Notes: generated from the letters alone by a model not told the origin. A stretch of 17,695 nucleotides of DNA from JAITWT01 sp964439605 (GCA_964439605.1 CAYTPC010000058.1:1-17695), one strand, 5' to 3'; counted from the stretch's first letter, positions 6,941 through 16,840 are shown. Made by a program: numbers and translations.

Positions 6941-7316
6941 AACCCCAACGAGACGAGAACTGCTCAGGCCGGATTACGATCTTGGTGTACGCCAACAGAC
7001 TTCACCCCGGTTCTGGATTTTCTTCCTCCTGCTGAGTGTGGCCGCGGCGGTTGGCGTCACGCACCATTTCTCGACCAGCCAGCAACTCAAGGAATGCCAG
7101 ACACCGCAGATCGCGGAGAAAGAGGAGCCCAAAACTCTGGTCACCGCGAATGCGGTGCGCGACGATCAGGAGAATGCGGCGCTCGATGAGCAAGAAAGGG
7201 CGATGAATGCGGAACTGGGGCGGCAGGTTACCGAGCAGGCGATAGAAATCAAAAAATTGCAGGAGCAAATTGCATTTCTTCGCCTGATGAAAACAGATAA
7301 ATCAAATTCCAGATAA
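6921..7316 (+). CDS. Small bitopic coiled-coil protein between M23 peptidase and bactofilin
   Basis: I do not recognise a named family. The 131-residue product has a basic N-terminus (MIRRKIKTPTRRELLR), one transmembrane helix (about 31-47) and a charged extracytoplasmic part with a likely coiled coil (about 88-120, QEQIAFLRLMK at its end). The topology is that of a single-pass membrane protein with its tail in the periplasm. The start lies inside the 3' end of the M23 gene (20 bp overlap), and the bactofilin starts 13 bp downstream, so the three are almost certainly co-translated. By position it could link the cytoplasmic bactofilin polymer to the periplasmic hydrolase, which is inference. 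It could also be a fast-evolving relative of small divisome proteins. Confidence 0.8.
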   Translation: MIRRKIKTPTRRELLRPDYDLGVRQQTSPRFWIFFLLLSVAAAVGVTHHFSTSQQLKECQTPQIAEKEEPKTLVTANAVRDDQENAALDEQERAMNAELGRQVTEQAIEIKKLQEQIAFLRLMKTDKSNSR

Positions 7317-7329
7317 ATTATTAATCAGC

Positions 7330-7761
7330 ATGTTTGGCAGAAAAAGATCCACTCCCGAGTTGTCAATTGAAAACTTTTCCAGTCTGTTTTCCGATAATGT
7401 TTCATTCGTCGGCGATCTGGAATTCGAAGGCGGCCTCAAGATCAACGGCTCGTTCAAGGGCAACATCAGGCACAAGCAAGACTGCGTCAGCCTGCTTGCG
7501 CTGAGTTCGGAAGGCTGCATCGAAGGCAATGTGTCAAGCTACGACGCCTTGATCGACGGCACGATCATTGGCGATCTGTATGTCGAGCACCTGCTTGAGC
7601 TGCATTCCAACGCCCGTGTCTCCGGCAACATCAGCTACCGTCAGTTGAGCATGGAACACGGAGCCTCGGTTGACGGCAAACTGATCCGGTTGCCCGATGA
7701 TGCTGACGAATCCAACGTGCGCGCCCTGCCGGCGCCCATATTGGAAGTCGTCAAATTCTGA
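7330..7761 (+). CDS. Bactofilin (polymer-forming cytoskeletal protein)
   Basis: Bactofilins self-assemble without nucleotides into membrane-associated filaments that position wall enzymes. The 143-residue product has a short basic N-terminal tail (MFGRKRS), then the right-handed beta-helix core (about 22-122) with the expected repeating hydrophobic/Gly pattern: FVGDLEFEGGLKINGSFKGN, IEGNVSS, IDGTIIGDLYV, VSGNISY and VDGKLI. A short Pro-rich C-terminal tail follows. The length is normal. In Helicobacter, Proteus and other genera bactofilins (CcmA) sit beside M23 endopeptidases and control cell curvature, matching the gene order here. The stop codon is the first part of an inverted repeat shared with the convergent gene. 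Confidence 0.95.
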   Translation: MFGRKRSTPELSIENFSSLFSDNVSFVGDLEFEGGLKINGSFKGNIRHKQDCVSLLALSSEGCIEGNVSSYDALIDGTIIGDLYVEHLLELHSNARVSGNISYRQLSMEHGASVDGKLIRLPDDADESNVRALPAPILEVVKF

Positions 7762-7791
7762 GAGCCTGCTTTTTCTAAGAGCCTGCTCTCA
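7759..7791. terminator. Inverted repeat between convergent bactofilin and EF-G-like genes
   Basis: TGAGAGC (7759-7765) and GCTCTCA (7785-7791) are perfect 7-bp arms. The left arm starts with the bactofilin TGA, and the right arm ends with the EF-G-like stop codon read on the minus strand. The loop includes CTTTTTCT and a second AGAGCCTG copy. It could stop transcription from both sides. Confidence 0.5.
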
Positions 7792-9843
7792 ATCCTCATC
7801 CTTGACCTTGTACTGCCCCATCAATTGCTGCTGCACGGCAGGCGGTGCGCTTTCGTAGTGTGAGAGCGCCAGCGTGTAGCGGCCCTGCCCGGCGGTCATG
7901 GCGTTGAGGCGGTTCTGGTAATCGGCTAGTTCGGCGATGGGGGCTTGGCCGGTAATGGTGACGCTGCCCAGGCTGCCGCTTCCGGTGCCGCTGACCATGC
8001 CTCGGCGCGCCGAGAGATCGCCCGTGATGGCGCCCATCGCGCTTTCAGGCGCGGTGATCTGGATGCGCGCGATCGGCTCCAGCACCACCGGGCGTGCTTC
8101 GCGGATGGCGGCCTGAAAGGCTTTTTTGCCGGCGGTGACGAAGGCGATTTCCTTGCTGTCCACCGGGTGATGCTTGCCGTCGTGGACGATCACGCGCACG
8201 TCTTGCACGGGATAGCCGGCGATTACGCCTTCGGCCAGCGCCTCGCGCACACCTTTTTCGACGGCGGGCATGTACTGGGTGGGAATGGTGCCGCCTTTGA
8301 CCTGATCGACGAACTCAAAGCCCGTGCCGCGCGGCAGCGGCTCGATGCGCAGGTGCACTTCGCCGAACTGGCCCGCGCCGCCGCTTTGTTTTTTGTGGCG
8401 GTATTGCGCGGCGGCGTTCTGGGTGATGGTTTCGCGGTAGGCGATGCGCGGCGGACGGGTTTCAACCTCGAACTTGTAGACCTCGCGCAGGCGCTCCAGC
8501 AGCACGCGCAGGTGCAACTCGCCCAGGCCGTAGATGATGCTTTCGTTGGTCTGCGCGACGTGTTCCAGCTTCAGGCACGGGTCTTCAGCGACGAGTTTGC
8601 CGACGATTTCCCACATGCGCTGCTCGTCGCCGCGCCGCTTGGGAGCGATCGCAATGCCGTGCACGGGCACGGGGAAAGGCAAGGGCTTGAGGTGAATGTG
8701 GTCGTCCTCGGCGGCGTCGTGCAGCACGGCGTCGAAGTGCAGCTCGTCGATCTTGCCGATGGCGCAGATATCGCCCGGCCCCGCGCCGGAGATTTCAACG
8801 TGGTTTTTGCCCTGTTGCAGATACAGGTGGCCCACCTTGAACGGCTTGCGGCCATCGCCCACGTACAACTGCGAACCGGGCGTGATGGCGCCCTGGTGCA
8901 CGCGCACGTAGCCCAGTTTGCCGACGAAGGGGTCGATGCTGATCTTGAACACATGCGCCAGCACGTGCGCGGCCGGATCGGGCTGGGCGTGCATCAGCAC
9001 GGCCTGCTCGCCTTCGCCATTCAGAAAGTCGGGCGGATTGCCCTCAGTGGGGTTGGGCAGCAGTTTGACGATGATGTCCAGCAGCTCCGCCACGCCCGCC
9101 CCGGTGCGCGCGGAGACGAAGCAGACGGGAATCAGGTGCCCCTCGCGCAGCGCCTGCTCCAGCGGCGCGTGCAGTTCGGCGGCGTCCACGTCGCCCTCGT
9201 TCAGGTAGCGATCGACGAAGGCGGCGTCCACCTCCACCACCTGTTCCACCAGTGCGCGGTGCGCGTCGGCAACCGCGCCGAAATCGCTGTGGCCCTCGCG
9301 GTTGTAAAAGCAGTCCACCACCTTGCTCGCGCCGGCGTCCGGCAGGTTCAACGGCAGGCACTGCTTGCCGAACTCGGCCTGAATCTCGGCCAGCAGCGCG
9401 GCCAGGTCGATACTCTCGGCGTCGATCTTGTTGATGATGATGAGGCGGTCAAGCTGCCGTTCGGCGGCGTAATCCATCATGCGCCGCGCCATCGGCTCGA
9501 TGCCCGCCGCCGCGTTGATGACGATGGCGGCGGTTTCCACCGCTTCCAGCGCGGGCAGGCTCTGGCCGATGAAATCGAAGGCGCCCGGGGTGTCGATCAG
9601 GTGAATGCGGCAGTCGCCATGCTCGGCGTGCATGACCGACGATTGCAGCGAATGCCGCGCCTTGATCTCCAGCGGATCGTAGTCACTGACCGTACTGCCG
9701 CGCTCCACGCTGCCTGCCGCGCCGATGGCGCCGCTGGCTTGCAGCATGGCCTCGGCCAACAAGGTCTTGCCGGCGGCCGAAGGGCCCACCAGCGCCAGCG
9801 TGCGAATTTGCTCGACCGGGAAAGAACAAGGACTTGCGGACAT
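7789..9843 (-). CDS. Elongation factor G-like translational GTPase (EF-G paralogue)
   Basis: The 684-residue product has the five-domain EF-G plan but belongs to the EF-G-like paralogue group. The P-loop is GPSAAGKT (20-27) instead of AHIDAGKT. Switch I reads ERGSTVSDYDPLE. G3 is DTPGAFDF (84-91), where canonical EF-G has DTPGHVDF, so the catalytic histidine is replaced by alanine. G4 is NKID (138-141). Domain IV keeps GGTIPTQYMPAVEKG and GYPVQDV. ATG at 9843 has a GGAG ribosome-binding site 7 bases upstream; a TTG 30 bases further up is less likely. The role of this group is not settled: it is probably not the main translocase and may act in ribosome rescue or recycling. It is divergent from recQ. 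Confidence 0.93.
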   Translation of the reverse strand: MSASPCSFPVEQIRTLALVGPSAAGKTLLAEAMLQASGAIGAAGSVERGSTVSDYDPLEIKARHSLQSSVMHAEHGDCRIHLIDTPGAFDFIGQSLPALEAVETAAIVINAAAGIEPMARRMMDYAAERQLDRLIIINKIDAESIDLAALLAEIQAEFGKQCLPLNLPDAGASKVVDCFYNREGHSDFGAVADAHRALVEQVVEVDAAFVDRYLNEGDVDAAELHAPLEQALREGHLIPVCFVSARTGAGVAELLDIIVKLLPNPTEGNPPDFLNGEGEQAVLMHAQPDPAAHVLAHVFKISIDPFVGKLGYVRVHQGAITPGSQLYVGDGRKPFKVGHLYLQQGKNHVEISGAGPGDICAIGKIDELHFDAVLHDAAEDDHIHLKPLPFPVPVHGIAIAPKRRGDEQRMWEIVGKLVAEDPCLKLEHVAQTNESIIYGLGELHLRVLLERLREVYKFEVETRPPRIAYRETITQNAAAQYRHKKQSGGAGQFGEVHLRIEPLPRGTGFEFVDQVKGGTIPTQYMPAVEKGVREALAEGVIAGYPVQDVRVIVHDGKHHPVDSKEIAFVTAGKKAFQAAIREARPVVLEPIARIQITAPESAMGAITGDLSARRGMVSGTGSGSLGSVTITGQAPIAELADYQNRLNAMTAGQGRYTLALSHYESAPPAVQQQLMGQYKVKDED

Positions 9844-9885
9844 GAATGCACTCCGAAGATCGTTGATGAACAACTACTGACAGTT

Positions 9886-9917
9886 TAGCCCGGATATTTC
9901 ATAGCCCGGATATTTCA
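9886..9917. repeat. Perfect tandem 16-bp repeat
   Basis: TAGCCCGGATATTTCA occurs at 9886-9901 and again at 9902-9917 with no mismatch and no spacer. It lies between the divergent EF-G-like gene and recQ, 43 bp from the EF-G-like start, so it may affect either promoter or be the remnant of a mobile sequence. Confidence 0.9.
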
Positions 9918-9971
9918 CCGTGGCGACGCCCGGGTGCGATTGAATCCCGCAGGAGCGGGCCGCGGGCGGCG

Positions 9972-9997
9972 CCAATTGAGGACAATTGTGACGACAA

Positions 9998-10001
<4 letters not shown>
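9972..10001. repeat. Triple CAATTG array at the recQ start
   Basis: CAATTG, a palindrome, occurs at 9973-9978, 9983-9988 and 9995-10000. The outer copies extend to CCAATTG (9972-9978) and CAATTGG (9995-10001), inverted relative to each other around the central ACAATTGT. Spacings of 10 and 12 bp place the sites on about the same face of the helix. The third copy contains the presumed TTG start codon of recQ. Confidence 0.7.
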
Positions 10002-11923
<1,922 letters not shown>

Positions 11924-11942
11924 AGCTCTGAGAGAAAAGCTC

Positions 11943-11972
11943 GAATGCACCGCCCGGGCGGGCAGTGCATTC
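11943..11972. terminator. Nested palindrome between convergent recQ and OmpA-family genes
   Basis: GAATGCAC (11943-11950) and GTGCATTC (11965-11972) form perfect 8-bp arms. The sequence between them starts with the right part of a second perfect palindrome, CCGCCCGGGCGG (11950-11961). It lies 20 bp after recQ and 30 bp from the OmpA-family stop, a good position for a bidirectional terminator, although no long T-tract follows on the plus strand. Confidence 0.55.
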
Positions 11973-12001
11973 ATGCAGAGCCGCAAGCCAGAAGAATTTC
12001 G

Positions 12002-12676
12002 TCAACCCTTGGGTTGTGGGGCGCGCTCGCCGACAAAAATCTCCACGCGCCGGTTTTGCGCGCGGCCCGCTTCGGTGTCGTTGCTTGCGATCGGTTCGCG
12101 CGAGCCGTTCCCCTGGATGCGGATCGCGGAAGACGCAACGCCGCGCATGATCAGGTAATCGCGCGCGCTGGCGGCACGCTCGACTGACAGCGGGTTGTTG
12201 ATCGCATCGGAACCGGTGTTGTCGGTGTGGCCGATGATGCGCACGTCGGCATTCGGGTTGTCACGCAGCCCGCTTGCGAACTGGTCCAGAACCGGCGCGA
12301 GACTGGGCTTGATCACGGCGCGGCCCACGTCAAAGGAGGCATCGCTCGGGATCTGCAGCTTGAGCTCGTTGTTCTGCGTTTGCGAAACCTGTATTCCGGT
12401 TCCCTGGGTGGCCTGCTCCATCTGGCGCTTTTGGTTTTCCATGCGCTGCGACCACAAATAGCCGCCGGCCCCACCCGCAAGCGCGCCAATGGCCGCGCCG
12501 GTCGCGATGGCGCCACGATCGCCTCCCACCATCGAACCGACGGCCGCGCCAGCCAAAGCGCCGACTCCGGCACCCAGGCCAGAGGTGCGCTGCGTGTCGC
12601 TCATGCTCTGGCAGCCGGTCAGCAGCACGGCGGCACAGGCGGAACAAAGAGTCAGTTTCTGAATTGACATCTGCAT
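12002..12676 (-). CDS. OmpA-family outer-membrane lipoprotein with glycine zipper
   Basis: The product is a 224-residue lipoprotein of the YiaD type, expected to be anchored in the outer membrane and to hold peptidoglycan. The signal peptide ends in the lipobox LLTGC with Cys22. A glycine-zipper segment follows (about 33-73, repeated GxxxG patterns such as GAGVGALAGAAVG), then an OmpA-like domain (about 105-217). That domain contains the peptidoglycan-binding motif GHTDNTG (149-155) with Asp152, and Arg167 in the LSVERA segment. ATG at 12676 has GAGG six bases upstream; the second ATG at 12670 is an alternative. A weak promoter lies upstream. The divergent neighbour is mltA, so two envelope lipoproteins share an intergenic region. 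Confidence 0.93.
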   Translation of the reverse strand: MQMSIQKLTLCSACAAVLLTGCQSMSDTQRTSGLGAGVGALAGAAVGSMVGGDRGAIATGAAIGALAGGAGGYLWSQRMENQKRQMEQATQGTGIQVSQTQNNELKLQIPSDASFDVGRAVIKPSLAPVLDQFASGLRDNPNADVRIIGHTDNTGSDAINNPLSVERAASARDYLIMRGVASSAIRIQGNGSREPIASNDTEAGRAQNRRVEIFVGERAPQPKG

Positions 12677-12711
12677 GTATTACCTCGTGAGAAAAGTTGG
12701 CCCATACATAC

Positions 12712-12740
12712 ATTATGGGAACTGTTTTTCTCTACGACCA
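12712..12740 (-). promoter_or_regulatory. Candidate promoter of the OmpA-family lipoprotein
   Basis: Read on the minus strand, TGGTCG (12740-12735) and CATAAT (12717-12712) are separated by 17 bases and lie about 35 bp upstream of the start codon. The -10 is good and the -35 is weak. Confidence 0.35.
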
Positions 12741-12843
12741 GATATTTCTGTTTCTACATGTTAAAGACGGTTAATACGTGATTTCTGCCGCAGAAGCCTA
12801 GTGCCTGCTGGCGACGGTGAGGTGTTCAAGCACAATTAAGACC

Positions 12844-13986
12844 ATGAAATCGACACACCTGGGAGGGCTCGCACTGGCGGCGGCGATCATTGCGGCAAGC
12901 TTGGCCGGCTGCACATCCGGCCCGCGTCCACCGGTGCCGGCGCCGCGCAGTGAACCGCCGGCGCCGATCCTGAGCATCTCGCTCGCGCATCCCAAGAGCC
13001 GCTGGGTTCCGGCGTCGTGGGCTGATCTGCCGGGTTTCGCGGAGGATGCGCTGGACGAAGGCTGGAGCGCATTGATTTCCAACTGCGCGCTGCCCAATGC
13101 GGCCTTCGCCCCGTTGTGCGGCGACGTGCGGCGCCTGGCGATCGCCGATGCGGCCACACAGCGCGCCTGGATGATGGAGCGTCTTCAGCCCTACCGTGTG
13201 GAATCGCTGACTGGCCAGAGCGATGGCCAATTGACCAGCTACTATGAGCCGGTGTTCGAAGCCAGACGCCAAAGCGGCGGCGCATTCGCCGTGCCGCTGT
13301 ACCGGCCGCCTGCGGACATCGCGCTGATCCGCCCCTGGTATACGCGCCAGCAGATCGAGACGCAGCCTGCCGCGCAGGCCGCGCTGCGCGGGCGCGAGAT
13401 CGCGTGGCTGTCCGATCCAATCGATGCGATGATGCTGCACATCCAAGGCTCGGGGCGCCTGCGCATCACCGAGCCCGATGGCACGCAGCGCGTCGTGCGC
13501 CTGGCCTACGCAGGCTCGAACGAACAGCCTTACCGCAGCATCAACCGGTGGCTGCTCTCGCAGGGCGTCACGCGCATCTTGCCGTGGCCCGATGCGACCA
13601 AGGAGTGGGCCGCCCAGAATCCTCAGCGCGTTTCGCAACTGCTGTGGAGCAACCCGCGCTACGTGTTCTTTCGCGAGGAGCCGCTGAACGAACTCGACGC
13701 CCGCGGCGGACCGCGCGGCGCGCAGGGCGTGCCGCTGACGGCGGGACGCTCGATCGCTGTCGACCGCGACAGCATTCCCTACGGCACGCCGGTGTGGCTC
13801 GCTTCACCGGGCCCGTCGGTGCAATTGCAAAAGCTCGTGGTCGCGCAAGATACCGGCAGCGCGATCGTCGGCGCGGTGCGCGCCGACTACTTCGCCGGCA
13901 CCGGCCCCGACGCGGGCCGCCTCGCCGCGAGCATGAACCAGCCGCTGCGCTTATGGGTGCTGTGGCCCAGGCAGCCAGAAAACTGA
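12844..13986 (+). CDS. mltA: Membrane-bound lytic murein transglycosylase A
   Basis: MltA cleaves the glycan strand of peptidoglycan, leaving 1,6-anhydromuramic ends, from the outer membrane. The 380-residue product has a lipoprotein signal with lipobox SLAGC (Cys23), a Pro-rich linker, and the MltA barrel domain with SYYEPVFEARR (from about 132), the segment LSDPIDAMMLHIQGSGRL and GSNEQPYRSINRWLL. The C-terminal 3D domain contains QDTGSAI (Asp336) and RADYF (Asp348), the region that holds the catalytic aspartate in E. coli MltA. ATG at 12844 is chosen because it opens directly on the signal peptide; an in-frame GTG 27 bases upstream would add a hydrophilic extension. There is no clear ribosome-binding site. 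The stop is followed by GAGCCTG. Confidence 0.95.
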   Translation: MKSTHLGGLALAAAIIAASLAGCTSGPRPPVPAPRSEPPAPILSISLAHPKSRWVPASWADLPGFAEDALDEGWSALISNCALPNAAFAPLCGDVRRLAIADAATQRAWMMERLQPYRVESLTGQSDGQLTSYYEPVFEARRQSGGAFAVPLYRPPADIALIRPWYTRQQIETQPAAQAALRGREIAWLSDPIDAMMLHIQGSGRLRITEPDGTQRVVRLAYAGSNEQPYRSINRWLLSQGVTRILPWPDATKEWAAQNPQRVSQLLWSNPRYVFFREEPLNELDARGGPRGAQGVPLTAGRSIAVDRDSIPYGTPVWLASPGPSVQLQKLVVAQDTGSAIVGAVRADYFAGTGPDAGRLAASMNQPLRLWVLWPRQPEN

Positions 13987-14032
13987 GAGCCTGGCTGTCC
14001 GTCTCGCTATCCCGCTGTCTTGCTATCTCACC

Positions 14033-15241
14033 GTGGCCGACATTCCCGTTGACTTTGCCCTGTTCGCACTGACTCTGCTCGGCGTGGCACTGTTTCACCG
14101 CCATGCGCTCAAGGTGGCGCTGGCGGGGCTGGCGGCGATTTCGACTTACAAGACCGTCTTCACCGGCTTCAGGGACGCAACGGGGCTTGCCGGGCTGGCC
14201 CTGCATATGGCGCATGAATGGGTGTTGCTGGCCAATCTGCTCTGCCTGCTGGTCGGCTTTGCCTTGCTGGCGCGGCACTTCGAGGATAGCGGCATGCCCA
14301 AGGCGCTATCCGGCTTTCTGCCGGCTGGCTGGCTTGGCCCTTTTTCGCTGCTGGCAGTTGTTTTCGGATTGTCGGCATTCCTGGACAACATCGCGGGGGC
14401 GCTGATCGGCGGCACCGTGGCGGCGGGCGTCTTTCAACGCAAGGTGCACGTCGGCTATCTGGCCGCCATCGTTGCCGCGTCAAACGCCGGCGGCGCCGGC
14501 AGCGTGATCGGGGACACCACCACGACGATGATGTGGCTCCATGGCGTCAGTCCGCTCCATGTGTTCAGGGCGTATCTGGCCGCTGGCTTTGCCCTCGTCG
14601 TGTTCGGCATCCCGGCGGCGCTGCAACAGAACCGGCATCAGCCCATCACGCGCAGCCCGCAAACGGCGCACCGGGTCGATTGGACGCGCATCGGCATGAC
14701 CGGGTTCATCCTTGCGGCCGTCATTGCCGCCAATGTCCTCGTCAATCTGAAATTTCCTGCCGTTGGCGATCGCTTTCCGGTGCTCGGCGTGGTGTTGTGG
14801 GCGGCCTTGCTGCTCGCCGCGCCGCTGCGCAAACCGCAATGGAGTCTGGCGCCGGAGGCCTTCAAGGGTGCGCTTTTTCTGCTCGCTCTGGTCGCCTGCG
14901 CTTCGATGATGCCGGTGGAGAAATTGCCGGCGGCCTCCTGGCCGCTCACATTCGGCCTCGGCTTCGTCTCTTCGATATTCGATAACATTCCGCTCACTGC
15001 GCTGGCGCTCAAGCAAGGCGGCTATGACTGGGGCTTGCTCGCCTACGCGGTCGGCTTCGGCGGCTCGATGCTGTGGTTCGGTTCTTCCGCGGGCGTGGCT
15101 TTGTCCAATCAGTTTCCGGACGCGAGATCGACCGGCCAATGGCTGCGCCACGGATGGTTCATCGCCCTCGCCTACGCGATCGGTTTTTTCGCCATGCTGT
15201 TGATTTTTGGCTGGCATCCGGGCGATGGGCACAAGCCGTAG
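14033..15241 (+). CDS. NhaD-type Na+/H+ antiporter-like membrane transporter
   Basis: The 402-residue product is very hydrophobic, with about ten transmembrane segments, and belongs to the ion transporter (ArsB/NhaD/CitM) superfamily. Its two halves carry matching Asp-Asn motifs, SAFLDNIAGALIGGT (Asp118-Asn119) and SSIFDNIPLTALAL (Asp317-Asn318), as expected for the internal repeat. Between them is SNAGGAGSVIGDTTTTMMW (150-168), which resembles the NhaD signature most closely. Cation/proton exchange is therefore the best guess; carboxylate or arsenite transport is not excluded. The start is GTG at 14033 with no visible ribosome-binding site. It lies 46 bp after mltA and may depend on mltA transcription. 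Confidence 0.82.
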   Translation: MADIPVDFALFALTLLGVALFHRHALKVALAGLAAISTYKTVFTGFRDATGLAGLALHMAHEWVLLANLLCLLVGFALLARHFEDSGMPKALSGFLPAGWLGPFSLLAVVFGLSAFLDNIAGALIGGTVAAGVFQRKVHVGYLAAIVAASNAGGAGSVIGDTTTTMMWLHGVSPLHVFRAYLAAGFALVVFGIPAALQQNRHQPITRSPQTAHRVDWTRIGMTGFILAAVIAANVLVNLKFPAVGDRFPVLGVVLWAALLLAAPLRKPQWSLAPEAFKGALFLLALVACASMMPVEKLPAASWPLTFGLGFVSSIFDNIPLTALALKQGGYDWGLLAYAVGFGGSMLWFGSSAGVALSNQFPDARSTGQWLRHGWFIALAYAIGFFAMLLIFGWHPGDGHKP

Positions 15242-15304
15242 GCCCGCAACGCGCTGAACGAGAGCTGGAGCGCCTTGATTGCGCCCCAACGCAGCTCCGA
15301 ATAG

Positions 15305-15325
15305 ATCGTAAATAAATCGTAAATA
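15305..15325. repeat. Short direct repeat upstream of the DUF2130 gene
   Basis: ATCGTAAATA occurs at 15305-15314 and 15316-15325, a period of 11 bp, about one helical turn. It is AT-rich in a GC-rich surrounding and lies 55 bp upstream of the DUF2130 start, so it may belong to the promoter or be a protein-binding site. Confidence 0.6.
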
Positions 15326-15379
15326 GGCTCCAAGCAAACATACTCATGAAAATTTGGCCAGGGCAAAGGGTACGTAGCC

Positions 15380-16789
15380 ATGCATGAAATCATCTGTCCG
15401 CACTGCGGAAAAGCATTCAAGATCGACGAAGCCGGATATGCCGACATCCTGAAACAAGTTCGCGACAGCGATTTCGAAAAACAATTGCATGAACGGCTCG
15501 AACTGGCCGAGCAGGACAAACGCAACGCCGTCGAACTCGCCCAAGCGAAGATCGCCAGCGAATTGCAGAAAACCGCATCAAACAAGGATGCCGAAATCCG
15601 GGAGCTGAAAGCCAGGCTGGATGCCGGAGAGGTCGCGCGCAAGCTCGCCGTGACCGAAGCCCTCAGCGCCGTCGAGAAGGAACGCGACGCACTCGCCCGA
15701 GAGCTTGAGCAGGCGAAAAATGACAAACAGGCCGCCGCCAAGCTGGCCGAAGCCAAGCTCATGAACGAGCTGCAGAAAACCGCAGTCACGAAACAGGCGG
15801 AGATTCAAGAACTCAAGGCCAAACTCGATGCCAGCGGCATCGCACAGAAGCTTGCAATCGCCGAAGCGGTCACTGCGATCGAGAGGGAACGCAACGCACT
15901 GAAGAGCGACTTGCAACAAGTCAAACTTGAAAAACAACTCGCCGAAAAATCTCTGCAAGACAAGTACGAAACGCAGATCAAGGACCGCGATGACGCCATC
16001 GAACGCCTGCGCGACATGAAGGCGCGGCTATCAACCAAGATGGTCGGCGAAACCCTTGAACAGCACTGCGAAACCGAATTCAACCGCATCCGCGCCACGG
16101 CATTTCCGAGGGCCTATTTCGAGAAGGATAACGACGCGCGAACCGGCAGCAAGGGCGACTACATCTTCCGCGACACGGATGAAGATGGCACCGAGATCGT
16201 CTCCATCATGTTCGAGATGAAAAACGAGAGCGATGAGACGGCCACCAAAAAGAAAAACGAAGACTTCCTGAAGGAACTCGACAAAGACCGCACTGAAAAA
16301 AAGTGTGAATACGCCGTACTGGTTTCCCTGCTTGAGCCCGACAGCGAGCTATACAACACCGGGATCGTTGACGTATTCCACCGCTACCCGAAGATGTACG
16401 TCATCCGGCCGCAGTTCTTCATCCCCATCATCACGTTGCTGCGCAATGCCGCGATGAACTCGCTGAAGTACAAATCCGAACTAGCGCTCGTACGGGCGCA
16501 AAACATCGACATCACGAACTTCGAAAACCAGCTCGAAACCTTCAAGAGCGCGTTTTCAAAAAACTACGACCTCGCCTCCAGGCGCTTCCAAACCGCGATC
16601 GAAGAAATCGACAAATCGATCGACCACCTGCAAAAAACGAAGGAAGCCCTACTCGGCGCGGACAGAAACCTCCGCCTGGCAAACGACAAGGCTCAGGACG
16701 TGACGATCAAAAAGCTGACGCGGGGAAATCCGACGATGACGGCAAAATTTGCTGAGCTCAAGGAGGAGGATTCTTCCGATTCGCGGTGA
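15380..16789 (+). CDS. DUF2130 protein: coiled coil plus PD-(D/E)XK-like domain
   Basis: The 469-residue product matches the DUF2130 family, whose function is unknown. It opens with a short zinc-ribbon-like CPHCG (6-10), with only one CxxC pair visible. A long charged coiled coil (about 28-215) follows, containing two near-identical 69-residue units (53-121 and 122-190), each with ELQKTA and ELKA-LDA segments. The C-terminal domain has GSKGDYIF (Asp260) followed by MFEMKNE (Glu279, Lys281), the D...ExK pattern of PD-(D/E)XK nucleases. A second coiled coil lies near 385-440. ATG at 15380 has AAAGGG upstream. Codon use is lysine- and AT-richer than the neighbours, suggesting acquisition by transfer. 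Confidence 0.88.
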   Translation: MHEIICPHCGKAFKIDEAGYADILKQVRDSDFEKQLHERLELAEQDKRNAVELAQAKIASELQKTASNKDAEIRELKARLDAGEVARKLAVTEALSAVEKERDALARELEQAKNDKQAAAKLAEAKLMNELQKTAVTKQAEIQELKAKLDASGIAQKLAIAEAVTAIERERNALKSDLQQVKLEKQLAEKSLQDKYETQIKDRDDAIERLRDMKARLSTKMVGETLEQHCETEFNRIRATAFPRAYFEKDNDARTGSKGDYIFRDTDEDGTEIVSIMFEMKNESDETATKKKNEDFLKELDKDRTEKKCEYAVLVSLLEPDSELYNTGIVDVFHRYPKMYVIRPQFFIPIITLLRNAAMNSLKYKSELALVRAQNIDITNFENQLETFKSAFSKNYDLASRRFQTAIEEIDKSIDHLQKTKEALLGADRNLRLANDKAQDVTIKKLTRGNPTMTAKFAELKEEDSSDSR

Positions 16790-16840
16790 GCTGGGGCTGT
16801 TGATTCCGACTTGATTTCCAATTCAATAATTGAAAATCCG

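Noticed and set aside
7945..9888. A 647-codon open frame on the plus strand
   Set aside because: It is the antisense of the EF-G-like gene. Its translation is rich in His, Val, Gln and Asp, as expected for a shadow frame in GC-rich DNA, and it shows no domain.
15380..16789. DUF2130 protein as an SMC-like or RmuC protein
   Set aside because: There is no Walker motif, and the C-terminal GSKGD...EMK pattern with the N-terminal CPHCG matches DUF2130 rather than RmuC.
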